From Antedon bifida (taxonomy: Eukaryota; Echinodermata; Crinoidea; Comatulida; Antedonidae), in assembly GCA_963402885.1 (NCBI GenBank), contig OY727095.1, forward strand, positions 12,343,001 through 12,407,000: a DNA stretch of 64,000 nt, in the 5' to 3' direction. A program made the position numbers and the translations under genes. This document shows positions 1 to 11,900 of this stretch, piece after piece; position 1 is the first letter of the stretch, and each line of letters begins with the position of its first letter. The notes beneath the pieces were generated by a model that was not told where the DNA came from, searched no databases, and saw only the letters and a program-made list of their open reading frames with translations.

Positions 1-1277
1 ATACTCCTGGCTGACAATACAGCATGGACTAAGTGTTGGATGAAAGCTTTTAAGCCGGCCCTGAATATATTACAATAAAATAATCTTTTGTAAAAACTTG
101 GGAGAATTATCCAAGGGGATTCACTTAGTAAAAACAGTGGATGTGGGAAAATAACAATTTGAAAGGGATCAACTGATACTCCTTTCTCAATTAACCAATC
201 ATTACTAATTTCTTTCAATTCAGAGCGAGTCAAATAGGCGAGTAGTTACGACAGGGGTGCCATTTACCGTATACCTAAACAGCTAATAATGTAGGCATGG
301 GTTCGAGACTGACTCGCTCCTACTGTAGTTCTGGTGGTGGAACAAGTTTGACTATAAACCGTAGGTCCAATTTACACAGTTCATTCATCATTAAAGACGA
401 GTAGGGTGTTACTCCTGTGAACTGGTTCACAAAATAGCCCCTGTATTAGGGATTATTCCCACCTATCTGATAGGACAATAATTAATTTACTATTGGTAAT
501 CCTTGGATACATATGTGCCTAAAGACATAAAATAAAATAGTAAACACATAACTGTGTTGAATATGAAGCTCTGAATATAATTATAAAATCTATTGTAAAA
601 ACCTATCCAAGGTTATTCACTTTAGTAAAGATTAGAATAGTGGAGATGGGAAATTTAAATTTGAGAGAGGTCATAGGTTACTGGGTTAATTGAATCAAAG
701 GTAGAAAGGACAGTGGCCCAGATTCTAAATGAGTTGACAAGCAGTCCATTGTTAAGATGTGTATGGATATAGAACAGATTTGTGGATGAACTTAGTATTT
801 ATAGGGGGAGCAGGTGGTAACTGGAATTAGTAATGCTAAAAGTTCATTAAACATTGATTACACACTCAGGCAATATTGGATTGCTTTACTTTCATTTAAA
901 ATTAGGATTACAATTGTAACTATACTATGGAGTAGCTTTGTGTCAGGGTGCTGGTATTGTCGATCATGTTGGTGCAGTACCCGCTGCTTACTTGGGCTCG
1001 AATCTAACCCCTAGCCATCAGCACAAGCTTGGTGGTCTAGAGGTGCGAACGCCGGGCTAGTTATCTGGAGGTTGTGGCTTAGAGTCACCCAAGAATTACT
1101 GCAAAGTATTTCTAATGTATTTAGTATAGTACAAATTACAGTATGTCAGAGTAGGGCAAACATCTGAATGAAATTCATGGGCACAGATTCATAATAATAT
1201 TATTTAATATTTGGGGTTTCATCATTCTGTAAGAGAGAAGAAATTAACTTGAAAATTGTCATTTTTTGGTCTTGTAG
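1..1277. other. 5' flank or intron of the dehydrogenase gene
   Basis: No coding exon can be supported here. The missing N-terminal exons of the downstream dehydrogenase, with the Gly-rich cofactor loop, are not recognisable and must lie upstream of the window. About 300-480 resembles an interspersed repeat seen elsewhere in the window (motif around TTCTGGTGGTGGAACAAG). About 1022-1100 has tRNA-promoter-like wording (TGGTGGTCTAGAGGTGCGAA), as in a SINE head. Confidence 0.5.
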
Positions 1278-2869
1278 AGTTATGGGGTGTGGTTAATAAT
1301 GCTGGGATCAACATTCTAGGAGAGATTGAATGGCTCGACACTGAATTGATCAAACGAGTGTCAGAGGTTAACCTATGGGGAATGGTTCGGGTTACCAAGG
1401 CAACAATACCATTACTACAACAGAGTAAAGGTAAGACATAAATGTTTGACATGATTTCATGTAGACATAAACTGAGAAAAATATTTTAATGTTTATTCTT
1501 TTCTTTTGATTATTACTATCATGTACTGTTACAGTAAACTACACTATTGTTATTTTTACAATCTGTAGGGCGTGTTGTAAATATCGGCAGTGGTTGTGGC
1601 CTGTTTAGTTTTCCTCTCAGCGCACCATACTGTATATCAAAATATGGTGTTGAGTCATTCACGGATGTTTTACGATTGGAACTTGGAAAATGGGGTATAA
1701 AGGCAATAGTTATTGAACCAGGCAATTTTGGATGTAAGTAACAAAAATCTATCTGTATATAATTCTCTACATCAAACCATTCATGAAAACGTACATGTGC
1801 GAGAATTAAATACAGATAAAACCAGATTTCGAAGTAACAAAAATGTTGATATACATTTCATTTCTAAATATTCAGTTTGCTTTTGTATTACCGTGTGTAG
1901 TACCTAATATTTTAACTTCAGACTGTTCAAATTAACGGAGATTGGTAGTCATAGAAACTATACTGTAGGGAAGGTTTGACTTACGACAACCTAGTTACGT
2001 CATACATGCTTCCTCACTCAATTCCTTTGGACGACCAACAACACAGTATATGCGTAGGTCATTATGGTCATTGCAAATCAACAGCTCCCTCGTGTAACAA
2101 CATCCCTAGATGGATACCTTTTTAAAGCTTGCTGTGGAGGTTAGAGTTGTGTTGAAGAAAAAACCTTTAGTCAATATATGGCTCCTCCCACTCAGGCTTT
2201 TGGAGGTTGCCACCTTCTTTTGCTTTCAATTTATTTATGTAATACAGATTTAATTATATTGAAATAGAAATATTGACATTCTTTTTATGATTCTTGGATG
2301 AAAGTAATGATTTGTTCGTTTCATTTGTTTGTCATTTGTTCCTTTTTTAAACCTTTCATTTTTTCTATATGTTTCTATTTTTCTGCAATTGAAGGAAATA
2401 AATGTTTACTTTGATTGATTAATTGATTGAGGTTACTGAATATTGTGCAATGTTTAATTAACCTTAAACGTAAACAAAAAGTTTAACTTATTAAAACATT
2501 TGTTTTCATTTTTTAGCTGCAACAAACCTTTTCACTGAGGATAAAATCAAGAGCGTAATAAATGGTGTCCAAAAATCTGCGTCAGAAGAAGTCAAACAAA
2601 GATATGGACAGGCCTACTTTGAATGCATCTCCGACTACCTCTGCGATTTATGCAGAACCAGTGCTGGATCTGCTGATCTGTCACCTGTCATTTCAAATAT
2701 TACTGAAGCTCTACTGATTGAGCATCCACAACATCGATACATGCCTGCTACAATTCCATGGAAGATGTTCGTCAATATACATAGGCTACTTCCTACTAAA
2801 TTAACCGACCTTCTATATTTCAAAATTCTGAATTATTTCAATCAAAAATTGGAATGCAGAAAAAAGTGA
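1278..2869 (+). CDS. Short-chain dehydrogenase/reductase, BDH1-like (SDR9C), 3' three exons
   Basis: The predicted product is an NAD(P)-dependent oxidoreductase, closest in wording to D-beta-hydroxybutyrate dehydrogenase (mitochondrial ketone-body metabolism) and related SDR9C retinol/steroid dehydrogenases. Exons are 1278-1430, 1569-1733 and 2517-2869, all with GT/AG borders and compatible phases. The first exon encodes the NNAG cofactor motif and the helix ending VNLWGMVRVTKA. The second encodes the catalytic Ser in VVNIGSGCG, the catalytic YxxxK (YCISK) and the EPGNF motif typical of BDH1. The third encodes the C-terminal cap with SPVISNITEALL and a hydrophobic tail, ending in TGA at 2867-2869. 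The N-terminal TGxxxGxG exon lies outside the window, so the gene is partial here. A substrate cannot be assigned from sequence; retinol or 17-beta-hydroxysteroid dehydrogenase remains possible. Confidence 0.9.
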
Positions 2870-2882
2870 TTGAAGGATATTA

Positions 2883-2888
2883 AATAAA
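2883..2888 (+). terminator. Poly(A) signal of the dehydrogenase gene
   Basis: AATAAA lies 14 bases after the TGA stop. This is a very short predicted 3' UTR. Confidence 0.55.
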
Positions 2889-2898
2889 CTAAAAATAA

Positions 2899-2904
2899 TT
2901 TATT
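2899..2904 (-). terminator. Poly(A) signal of the coiled-coil gene
   Basis: The minus strand reads AATAAA (plus TTTATT), about 60 bases past the TAA stop of the minus-strand gene. It lies 11 bases from the opposing signal of the dehydrogenase, so the two transcripts probably overlap tail to tail. Confidence 0.5.
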
Positions 2905-2963
2905 AGATTTTGAAAAATACCAAAAGGCCATGCAATTTACCTCCATGGGCCAGGTATTAACTG

Positions 2964-5900
2964 TTATTTAGTATGTCTGTTAGAAAAATAATATTTTCAA
3001 GTTAAAATAAGTATTAACATGACAAAGGTGGAAGAACACAATACTAATAAAAATACTTTTGTGGCAGATTCAGAATGTGATGTGCCCCAACATGGTAGTG
3101 ATATACCTAAATATGGTAGTGATATGACATCATCATGTCCATATATGGACATCACATATTGACCTATAGTTCTTCATGTTTATGTAAATAGATGTATAAA
3201 CAAATAAATGTATAAGAAAAGTAATATATAAGTAAAAGTTGTACTTACTTCTGTTTCACCTCAACTGGCAGTCTGATTTTTGGCCTTGCGAGTTTGATAT
3301 GAGTACAATTATGTGGTAAAGTTATTATCATCTCATCACTGACTTTATGGGGGCAAAGCACTGTCTGAAAAGAAAAAACAAACGAAACTGATTATAAATA
3401 TAAATGAAATTAGGTCCTTTTTCTGCTGCAAAAAATAAACGGTTAATATTTAACCACAATTTCTTGGAAGCAGAAACAGAACAAATTTTCAAAAACCGGT
3501 TAAATATCAATTAAAAACGATTCAGTGTTAGAACACCATTTTATCGGTTATTACTGTGCAACTTTTAGGTGACTCAAAATTGACTGTTAACGATTTCCGT
3601 TGACGACCACACATTGACTTAAATGGTTATGAAGAGCATAAATTGAGCAGAAATGCAGTCGATATAAAAATTATATTTCATATCTATTTTGAAATATGCT
3701 GCGCTATGCCGCAGAAACAGAATCTTAGAGGAGCTCCTTAATATTTTTGTCAGCTTCGTCTATTTTATATTATTGCAAAATATGACCTAATACGATTTTT
3801 ATTGTTATCAAAAGAATAGGACAATATTCACACATAATTTATAGTGGAATAAAACTGTGTTTGTACTACCATGTACAAAAACACACTTGCTAGTACAGTA
3901 TAGTGCTCAGAAAGGGGAACAAACTTCCATAAAGATGGATTATTTATTAACTCCAAATCCTGCCATAATCATGGCTCAAAAAGAGAGCCACCATGAAGAC
4001 GATATGGTTGCATATCAGGGGTGGCGCCAGGATCTTCCCGACGCGTTCTAGTGTCATTTGAGGTCATTTTAATCAGATTGAGGGTGATCCGCCATTTTTT
4101 CCATTTTTTATAATGCATAAATAAAATACTGCGTGCAAAAAAACGATGCGCGATGACTGTTTCAATCCATATTTTTCAATTTAAAAAATAAAAGTTCAAA
4201 AAAAATTTAGAAAAATAGAGTTGGAGGTCCTGGAAATTGGACTTATTATACTTCAAAACATGAAACAAAATATATAAGTCCCTATCATGGTTGTGACTGA
4301 GCTAAGAAATGTTTGAAAAATAGAGATGTTAGGTCCCGGAAAATGCACTTCTTGTACTTCGAAATATGACCAGCTTTATTGTTGGGGCTGAGCTAAGAAA
4401 ATGTTTAAAACTAGAGCTGCAGGTCTTCAAAAAATTGCATTTCATACTTTGGAAACATCAGGCCCAGAGGCTTAAAAAACGCATTTTGGTCCCTGGATGG
4501 AACATGATATCACGACCCAACGTTGAACGATTCGTACAAAGGGATACCGCCAGACAAGTGCATACCTATAGCTATTGTTTAGTAGTAAGTTAGATCGCTG
4601 GCAATAATGAATGCATATAAAGTGCATAATATCACTCTGACGTACTCTCACGGTCAATGAAACGTCGAGGTTTTCTAGGCGCTGAAGCTACGAAGGGAAC
4701 GCGAACGAATTATATTCCCCGACAAAAAGTACCCGAACCGTCGGTAAACTTCGCCTGGAAAATAACTACATTACACATTTTGGTCCCTGGATGGAACTTG
4801 ATATCACGCGTCTCGACCCAACGGTGAACGATTCGTACAAAGGGATACCGCCAGACAAGTGCGTACCTAGCTATTGTTTAGTAGAAAGTTAGATCGCTGG
4901 CAATAATGAATGCATATAAATTGCATAATAGCACTCCGACGTACTCTCACGGTCAATGAAACGTCGCGGTTTTATAGGCGCTGAAGCTACCAAGTGAACG
5001 CGAACGTTTTTTACTGTATATTATATTCCCCGACAAAAAGTACCCGTGTTCCCTTCGGTAACCGTCGGTAAACTTCGCCTGGAAAATAACTACATTACAC
5101 ATTTTGGTCCCTGGATGGAACATGATATCACGCGTCTCGACCCAACGGTGAACGATTCGTACAAAGGGATACCGCCAGACAAGTGCGTACCTAGCTATTG
5201 TTTAGTAGTTAGATCTCTGGCAATAATGAATGCATAAAGTGCATAATAGCCCTCTGACGTACTCTCACGGTCAATGGAACGTCATGGTTTTCTAGGCGCT
5301 GAAGCTATATGAAGTGAACGCCAGGATCTTCCCGACGCGTTCTAGTGTCATTTGAGGTCATTTTAATCAGATTGAGGGTGATCCGCCATTTTTTCCATTT
5401 TTTATAATGCATAAATAAAATACTGCGTGCAAAAAAACGATGCGCGATGACTGTTTCAATCCATATTTTTCAATTTAAAAAATAAAAGTTCAAAAAAAAT
5501 TTAGAAAAATAGAGTTGGAGGTCCCGGAAATTGGACTTATTATACTTCAAAACATGAAACAAAATATATAAGTCCCTATCATGGTTGTGACTGAGCTAAG
5601 AAATGTTTGAAAAATAGAGATGTTAGGTCCCGGAAAATGCACTTCTTGTACTTCGAAATATGACCAGCTTTATTGTTGGGGCTGAGCTAAGAAAATGTTT
5701 AAAACTAGAGCTGCAGGTCTTCAAAAAATTGCATTTCATACTTTGGAAACATCAGGCCCAGAGGCTTAAAAAACGCATTTTGGTCCCTGGATGGAACATG
5801 ATATCACGACCCAACGTTGAACGATTCGTACAAAGGGATACCGCCAGACAAGTGCATACCTATAGCTATTGTTTAGTAGTAAGTTAGATCGCTGGCAATA

Positions 5901-8900
5901 ATGAATGCATATAAAGTGCATAATATCACTCTGACGTACTCTCACGGTCAATGAAACGTCGAGGTTTTCTAGGCGCTGAAGCTACGAAGGGAACGCGAAC
6001 GAATTATATTCCCCGACAAAAAGTACCCGAACCGTCGGTAAACTTCGCCTGGAAAATAACTACATTACACATTTTGGTCCCTGGATGGAACTTGATATCA
6101 CGCGTCTCGACCCAACGGTGAACGATTCGTACAAAGGGATACCGCCAGACAAGTGCGTACCTAGCTATTGTTTAGTAGAAAGTTAGATCGCTGGCAATAA
6201 TGAATGCATATAAATTGCATAATAGCACTCCGACGTACTCTCACGGTCAATGAAACGTCGCGGTTTTATAGGCGCTGAAGCTACCAAGTGAACGCGAACG
6301 TTTTTTACTGTATATTATATTCCCCGACAAAAAGTACCCGTGTTCCCTTCGGTAACCGTCGGTAAACTTTGCCTGGAAAATAACTACATTACACATTTTG
6401 GTCCCTGGATGGAACATGATATCACGCGTCTCGACCCAACGGTGAACGATTCGTACAAAGGGATACCGCCAGACAAGTGCGTACCTAGCTATTGTTTAGT
6501 AGTTAGATCTCTGGCAATAATGAATGCATAAAGTGCATAATAGCCCTCTGACGTACTCTCACGGTCAATGGAACGTCATGGTTTTCTAGGCGCTGAAGCT
6601 ATATGAAGTGAACGCGAACGTTTTTTACTGTATATTATATTCCCCGACAAAAAGTACCAGTGTTCCCCGCTAGGCTCCCCGACGAGGGGGCTAGAGCCCC
6701 TGTAGCCCCCCCGGCTGGCGCCACCACTGTTGCATATTATACCAATAATACAGAAACAGCAGTCATTTTGAGTCTCTGCCCTGTACGCATCCCTTCGCTA
6801 GCCTATTGACTCTATATACAGTATAATACATCTATGGTCTGTTCATACCTTTTCGCCACAACTTGAACAGAATTTACCATCCTTGAGCTCATGAAAGGTT
6901 TGTTTTGAATTGGCAGAGGTGTAAATCATGACACTGTATTTGCTCAGAATGGTCTCCTGGGGTACAAATGGGTCTTGTTGACTGCTCAGCAAATCAAAAC
7001 TTTCAATAGGCTCAGCAGAAACAGATGAACCTGTAGAGGCAATCTGATTGGTTAGCTGGAAAAAATGTCTCAATTCAATGATTATCTTATCTTATCTCAA
7101 AATAATAAGACTTAAGTTTTACCAGATATTTTATGTACTACTGTAAGTACGTATTAAAGACCCTTCTGTAACTGTAAAATTATAAAATCATAATACCAAG
7201 ATTTCTTTATGTTATAGTCATCACATAAACCACAGTGTAAATGTAGGATATTGGAAATTCACTCAATTGTCAATAAATATCACGGTTCTGCTAACAACTT
7301 TTACAATTTTCAATGAGGTTTTAGGCATTGTGAACCATGCTCCTCAATTATGTTGTCTATCGGTGAACTAGGCACACAGTTGACTGTGTAAATAGAAAAG
7401 AAACACATTACAATCATGATAAATAATATTTAAAAATAAAAATATTTGTTTAACCTTTGCCACTGAGCGTGGACTGTTTCCTATTGGGGAAGCTGTTTAG
7501 TGAGCTTTCCTTAGATGTGGATCGGAAGCCAGATTTGACTTCAAAACTTGGAGGTTTAGGAGCTTGCACTTTCATCAGTTCCTCTAGCTCTTTCTCTAAG
7601 CTGTATTTTTGTTGACGAATCATGTCAAGCTCGTTGGCGAGTGACCCGATGGTGGTCTTGAAACGATCTTGTACTTCTTGAAGCTAGCAAATAAAAAAAA
7701 AAAACCAACATAGAGGTATTATTATACAACTAAAGAGTCAACTTTAACACAGTTGCAGCTCAAAAAGAAAACCACCATCGATAGGAACAATAAATGGTTG
7801 CATCACATCAGCCAATATTGCTGCTGTGATGTCATTGTTTCAAAATTTCCAATGATTATTTTGATTTAGTTGATTAATTTCTTTTTTATATTTAGAGACC
7901 ACTTCAGTACTGTTCTCCCTGAGGGTCTTGTACAGGACCATGATCAGGAGATGATCCTCTACTCTTTTTGAACATTTCTTTATCGTGCACATGTACAATG
8001 TATAAAGTTTGCGATACACCATGTGTATAAACAGTTCTATTCAGAACTACACATGGTGTACTGCACACTTTATATCAACATATTGATTTAGCCATGCAAA
8101 CCTTCAAGCAATATGTACAATGTATCTATCAGCTTCACATCCTATCCAAAGGGCATCTGCCAATTCCAGTTGTGTAATACTGTAATGAACATTGTACATC
8201 AATAAAGATAACTAGACATGAAACTCGTCACTTTGACGAGTTAGTTATCCGCACCACGACAAACGCCACGTGCACGTCATACGTTGGAATATTGCACACA
8301 GATAAAGATTATGGCATTATGACAAGAACTGAAGAATATGATATGCTGTTAGTGCTGAATTCTGTCAATTTTGTGTCATATAGTATATACATGCAAACAG
8401 TATAAGCTGTATACATATTACATACAGTGTAGAATAGGTGAAATTACGGGACCCGCCATTTATTCCAATTTTTAACATGGCGACGGTATCAAAATGAAAC
8501 ACTTAGATAGCAATTTCAGAAGGAAATTATCTCAGGAACAACATATTAACGTGTAGAAGAAATTTGAATACGTAAAATATAGATGCGCACCCTTTTAAAT
8601 GTGATGAACTATTACGCAAAATATGAAAATACGACTTTTTTTATTCAACTGGCCATATGATGACGTCAGAACATCCGATTGGCAAAATGTTTACATGAAT
8701 TCGTATCTACAATCCAATAGCTTCCAGAAAACGTTTTAATCGTGATTATCACATTTTATTCTTACGAGCTATTACAGATTAAAATTTACTGTAAAGATGA
8801 AATTAATGACCCACGTAATTAAAATTTTTAGGCATGATGACGTCATAAAAATTAAAATATTTTTATCTCATGCTAAAGAAAGTTGATTGACCTACACAAT

Positions 8901-11900
8901 ATATAAATGTAGGAGAAAAAGGAATACAGATAAGCGTGATGCGCTCCATTGAATGTGATGAGCAATAACGAAAGAGACAAAAATCCTATATTTTACATTC
9001 GTGTGGCCATACGATGACGTCACAATGTTTTTTTAGCCTTATTGATGCATGATCCGATATCTACAACTCATCAACTTCTAGATTTTGTAATAAAAATAAA
9101 CGGTTAACGGTTTACTTTAGAAACTATGACTGTTTAAAAAAAGACATAATTTTGACGATTTTTTAAGCTTTTTCATAAAAAACGCGCACGAATTGTCTAA
9201 TTCAACGTGTTCGTATGGCGTTATTTAAACTGGAAAAGGTCTAAATTGTTTTCAAAATTACTAGGAAAGGCTTGAAAAATATAATTCAAGAGAAAAAAAT
9301 ATGTTTTGAACGCTACGTGCGCACCGCGCGCGTAAAAAATTGCGCGCCCGTGGGAATTTTTGACATGCTCAAAATGACAGGAAACGCGTAAAAAGTTGAT
9401 TAGAAATTAATTTTGCGCATTTTGAAATTTTAAATGCGCGTGCGCGCGTAACTTCTTGTGAAACATGCCATTTTTAATCCGTAGAAAGTTTGCCCCTGAT
9501 ATGACTTAAATTTTGTCAAAGTGTCAATACTAAATGACTTTTGGTTTTTAATCTATGATCAATCATTGAAATTCATAAAATTGCGCGTAAGTCACGTTGC
9601 GCAACTATGACGTCATTCAAAAATAGGAGGTGCACAACTTCACGTAAATGCCCATATGTTGTCAAAGTTATGAAATGTTATGTTTACACATTTTAGAGGA
9701 ACACGACTCACAAAAAGGAAGGAAGGAAAGAAGAATAATACAGAAAAAAAATATTGATCTCATACAATAACAAGGAGTTATCCGCTTGGTATACCAAGCG
9801 GATAACTAATAATACGTTAGAGCTTTTTATAGATACATACTTCTAAATCAATTCTATCCAGTTCTTGGTGGTCTTCGCTAAAGTTTGTTGTTTCTTTATC
9901 TGTGAAATGTTTTGAAGACAGTTCAGCTTTGTGAGTTTCCAAATACGAATCAAACTCCTCTATGATTTGATTTTGCACCTTTAAAAGCTGTTGTTCAATT
10001 TTTTTGGCTGCTTCATAGCTACTCAGAAGGTGATTCTAACAAAAAAAAAAGACTTTTCAGTAAAAGTAAGACTAAAGCTCTGTCTACACTATCAAACTAG
10101 ATTGACAAAAAAGTGCCTAAATATGGTTGTGATATGCTTAAATATGGTAGTGATATGACACCATCATTTTTGTCACATAAAGTTTGATAGTGAGACAGCT
10201 CGAGCTCTAGATGCTTTGCAATAGTACTGTGGGAAAACATTGATTTCAATAAACATTTACCTTCTTGGTAGCAAGAACAGCCTTTTTCTTCTTTGAATGC
10301 ATTCCTGGAAACTTGTCTTCTTCCGGTGAAAAAATAAATGCTATAATAAAATAAAAACAGTTTATTTGTAATAATTGTTATTATTTTTTTTTCTCAACTG
10401 ACCACTGGAACCTTTCCTAGAAAGAAATCGTTTCAGTTAGGAACTAAAAATGTATTGAATGAACAATAAAAATTCTTCCAAAGTGCAGAGTAGGATCTAC
10501 AGGTTGGCAAACAGTCTACACAAAGGTTTGATTTCTCAAGTCTACACAAGCAAATTTTTTGTTTGCAAACTCAAGCAAACTTTGAGTTTGGAAAGAAAAT
10601 TTTTCCAAAGTTTGCATGTGTAAACTAGTTGAAAAACTTCAGCAAACTTAAGCTCTGTCTACACTATCAAACTAGTTTGACAAAAAAAGTGTGATGTGCC
10701 CAAATATCATCGTATCCATAGTGTAGACAGAGCTTTAGTCTACACAAGCAAGCTTTTGTTTGCAAACTTCGAGTTTGGCAAGAACAGTTTTCTAAAGTTT
10801 GCTAGTGTAGACCAGTTGACAAACTTCAGCAAACTGAATAAAAACTATTCTGCAGAAGTTTACCTCTGTCTACACTACCAAACTTTATGTGACAACAAAT
10901 GTGATGTGCCCATATATGGACATGATGTCATATCACTACCATATTTGGGCATATCACCATCATATTTGGGCACATCACACTTTTCTTGTCAACTAGTTTG
11001 ATAGTGTAGACAGAACTTTAGGCCATGCACCTTCTTGACAAACTGGTTTTCTGATAACAGCCTCCAATAGTGGCAAACTCAGGGCTTAATCGATTTAGTT
11101 ACCTTGATGTAGATCATCATATCCTTTCTTGTATTGGTTCAAGTACATCACTTCTTTCTCTTCTTCCAACAAGTTTTCCTCCAACTTTCGAATAATGTTT
11201 TCTAATCTTCGTTTATCATTCGTTGTTTTCTTTTCAAAATCAGAACTTGTTTCTTTCAGGCTAGAAATAAATATTTTGAAACATTTTTCCTAAAGGACTG
11301 TATTGTAAATGTATATCCATATAAATTGTTCCCAGTAAGGCCTTCTCAAAGAGCAGTAGAATACTGAACAGAAAATTACTCTTCTCAAATAAGCTCTGTC
11401 TACACTATCAAACTAGTTTGACAAAAAAATTGTGTGCCCAAATATGGTAGTGATATGCCCATATATGGTAGTGACATGACATCACATTTTTCAGTCTCAT
11501 AAAGTTTGATAGTGTAGACAGAGCTTAAAGGATACACAGTGTTCTTCAAAGGGCACACAATATGTTCAATCTAGACTGTACATTGAAATAAAGTTAAACA
11601 GACATAATATTACATTCAATCAATTAAAGATGTATTGTCCCCCTGAAAAAATAATTCTTAAAAAATTTTTTGTTGAATATTCCATTTTAATGTAACATAA
11701 TAGTTATCCACTTTGACCAAAAATTGGATTGGAAAAAAAATGTATTTACCTGAAAAAATGTAATTTAAAGCAAAAAATGGTCAAATTGGCTGCCAGCCAA
11801 TGGATATTTGGTTGAATTTAACCATTTATTTTGTCATTTTACAAGTGAAAACATAATTTTTTTTCGTCTTTTTTTTATGGAAGTGATTAACTTTATTAAA

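Noticed and set aside
4366..6531. Paired ORFs of 61-75 codons, present twice
   Set aside because: They lie in the internal duplication of the hAT element, have no recognised domain, and are duplicated because the DNA is.
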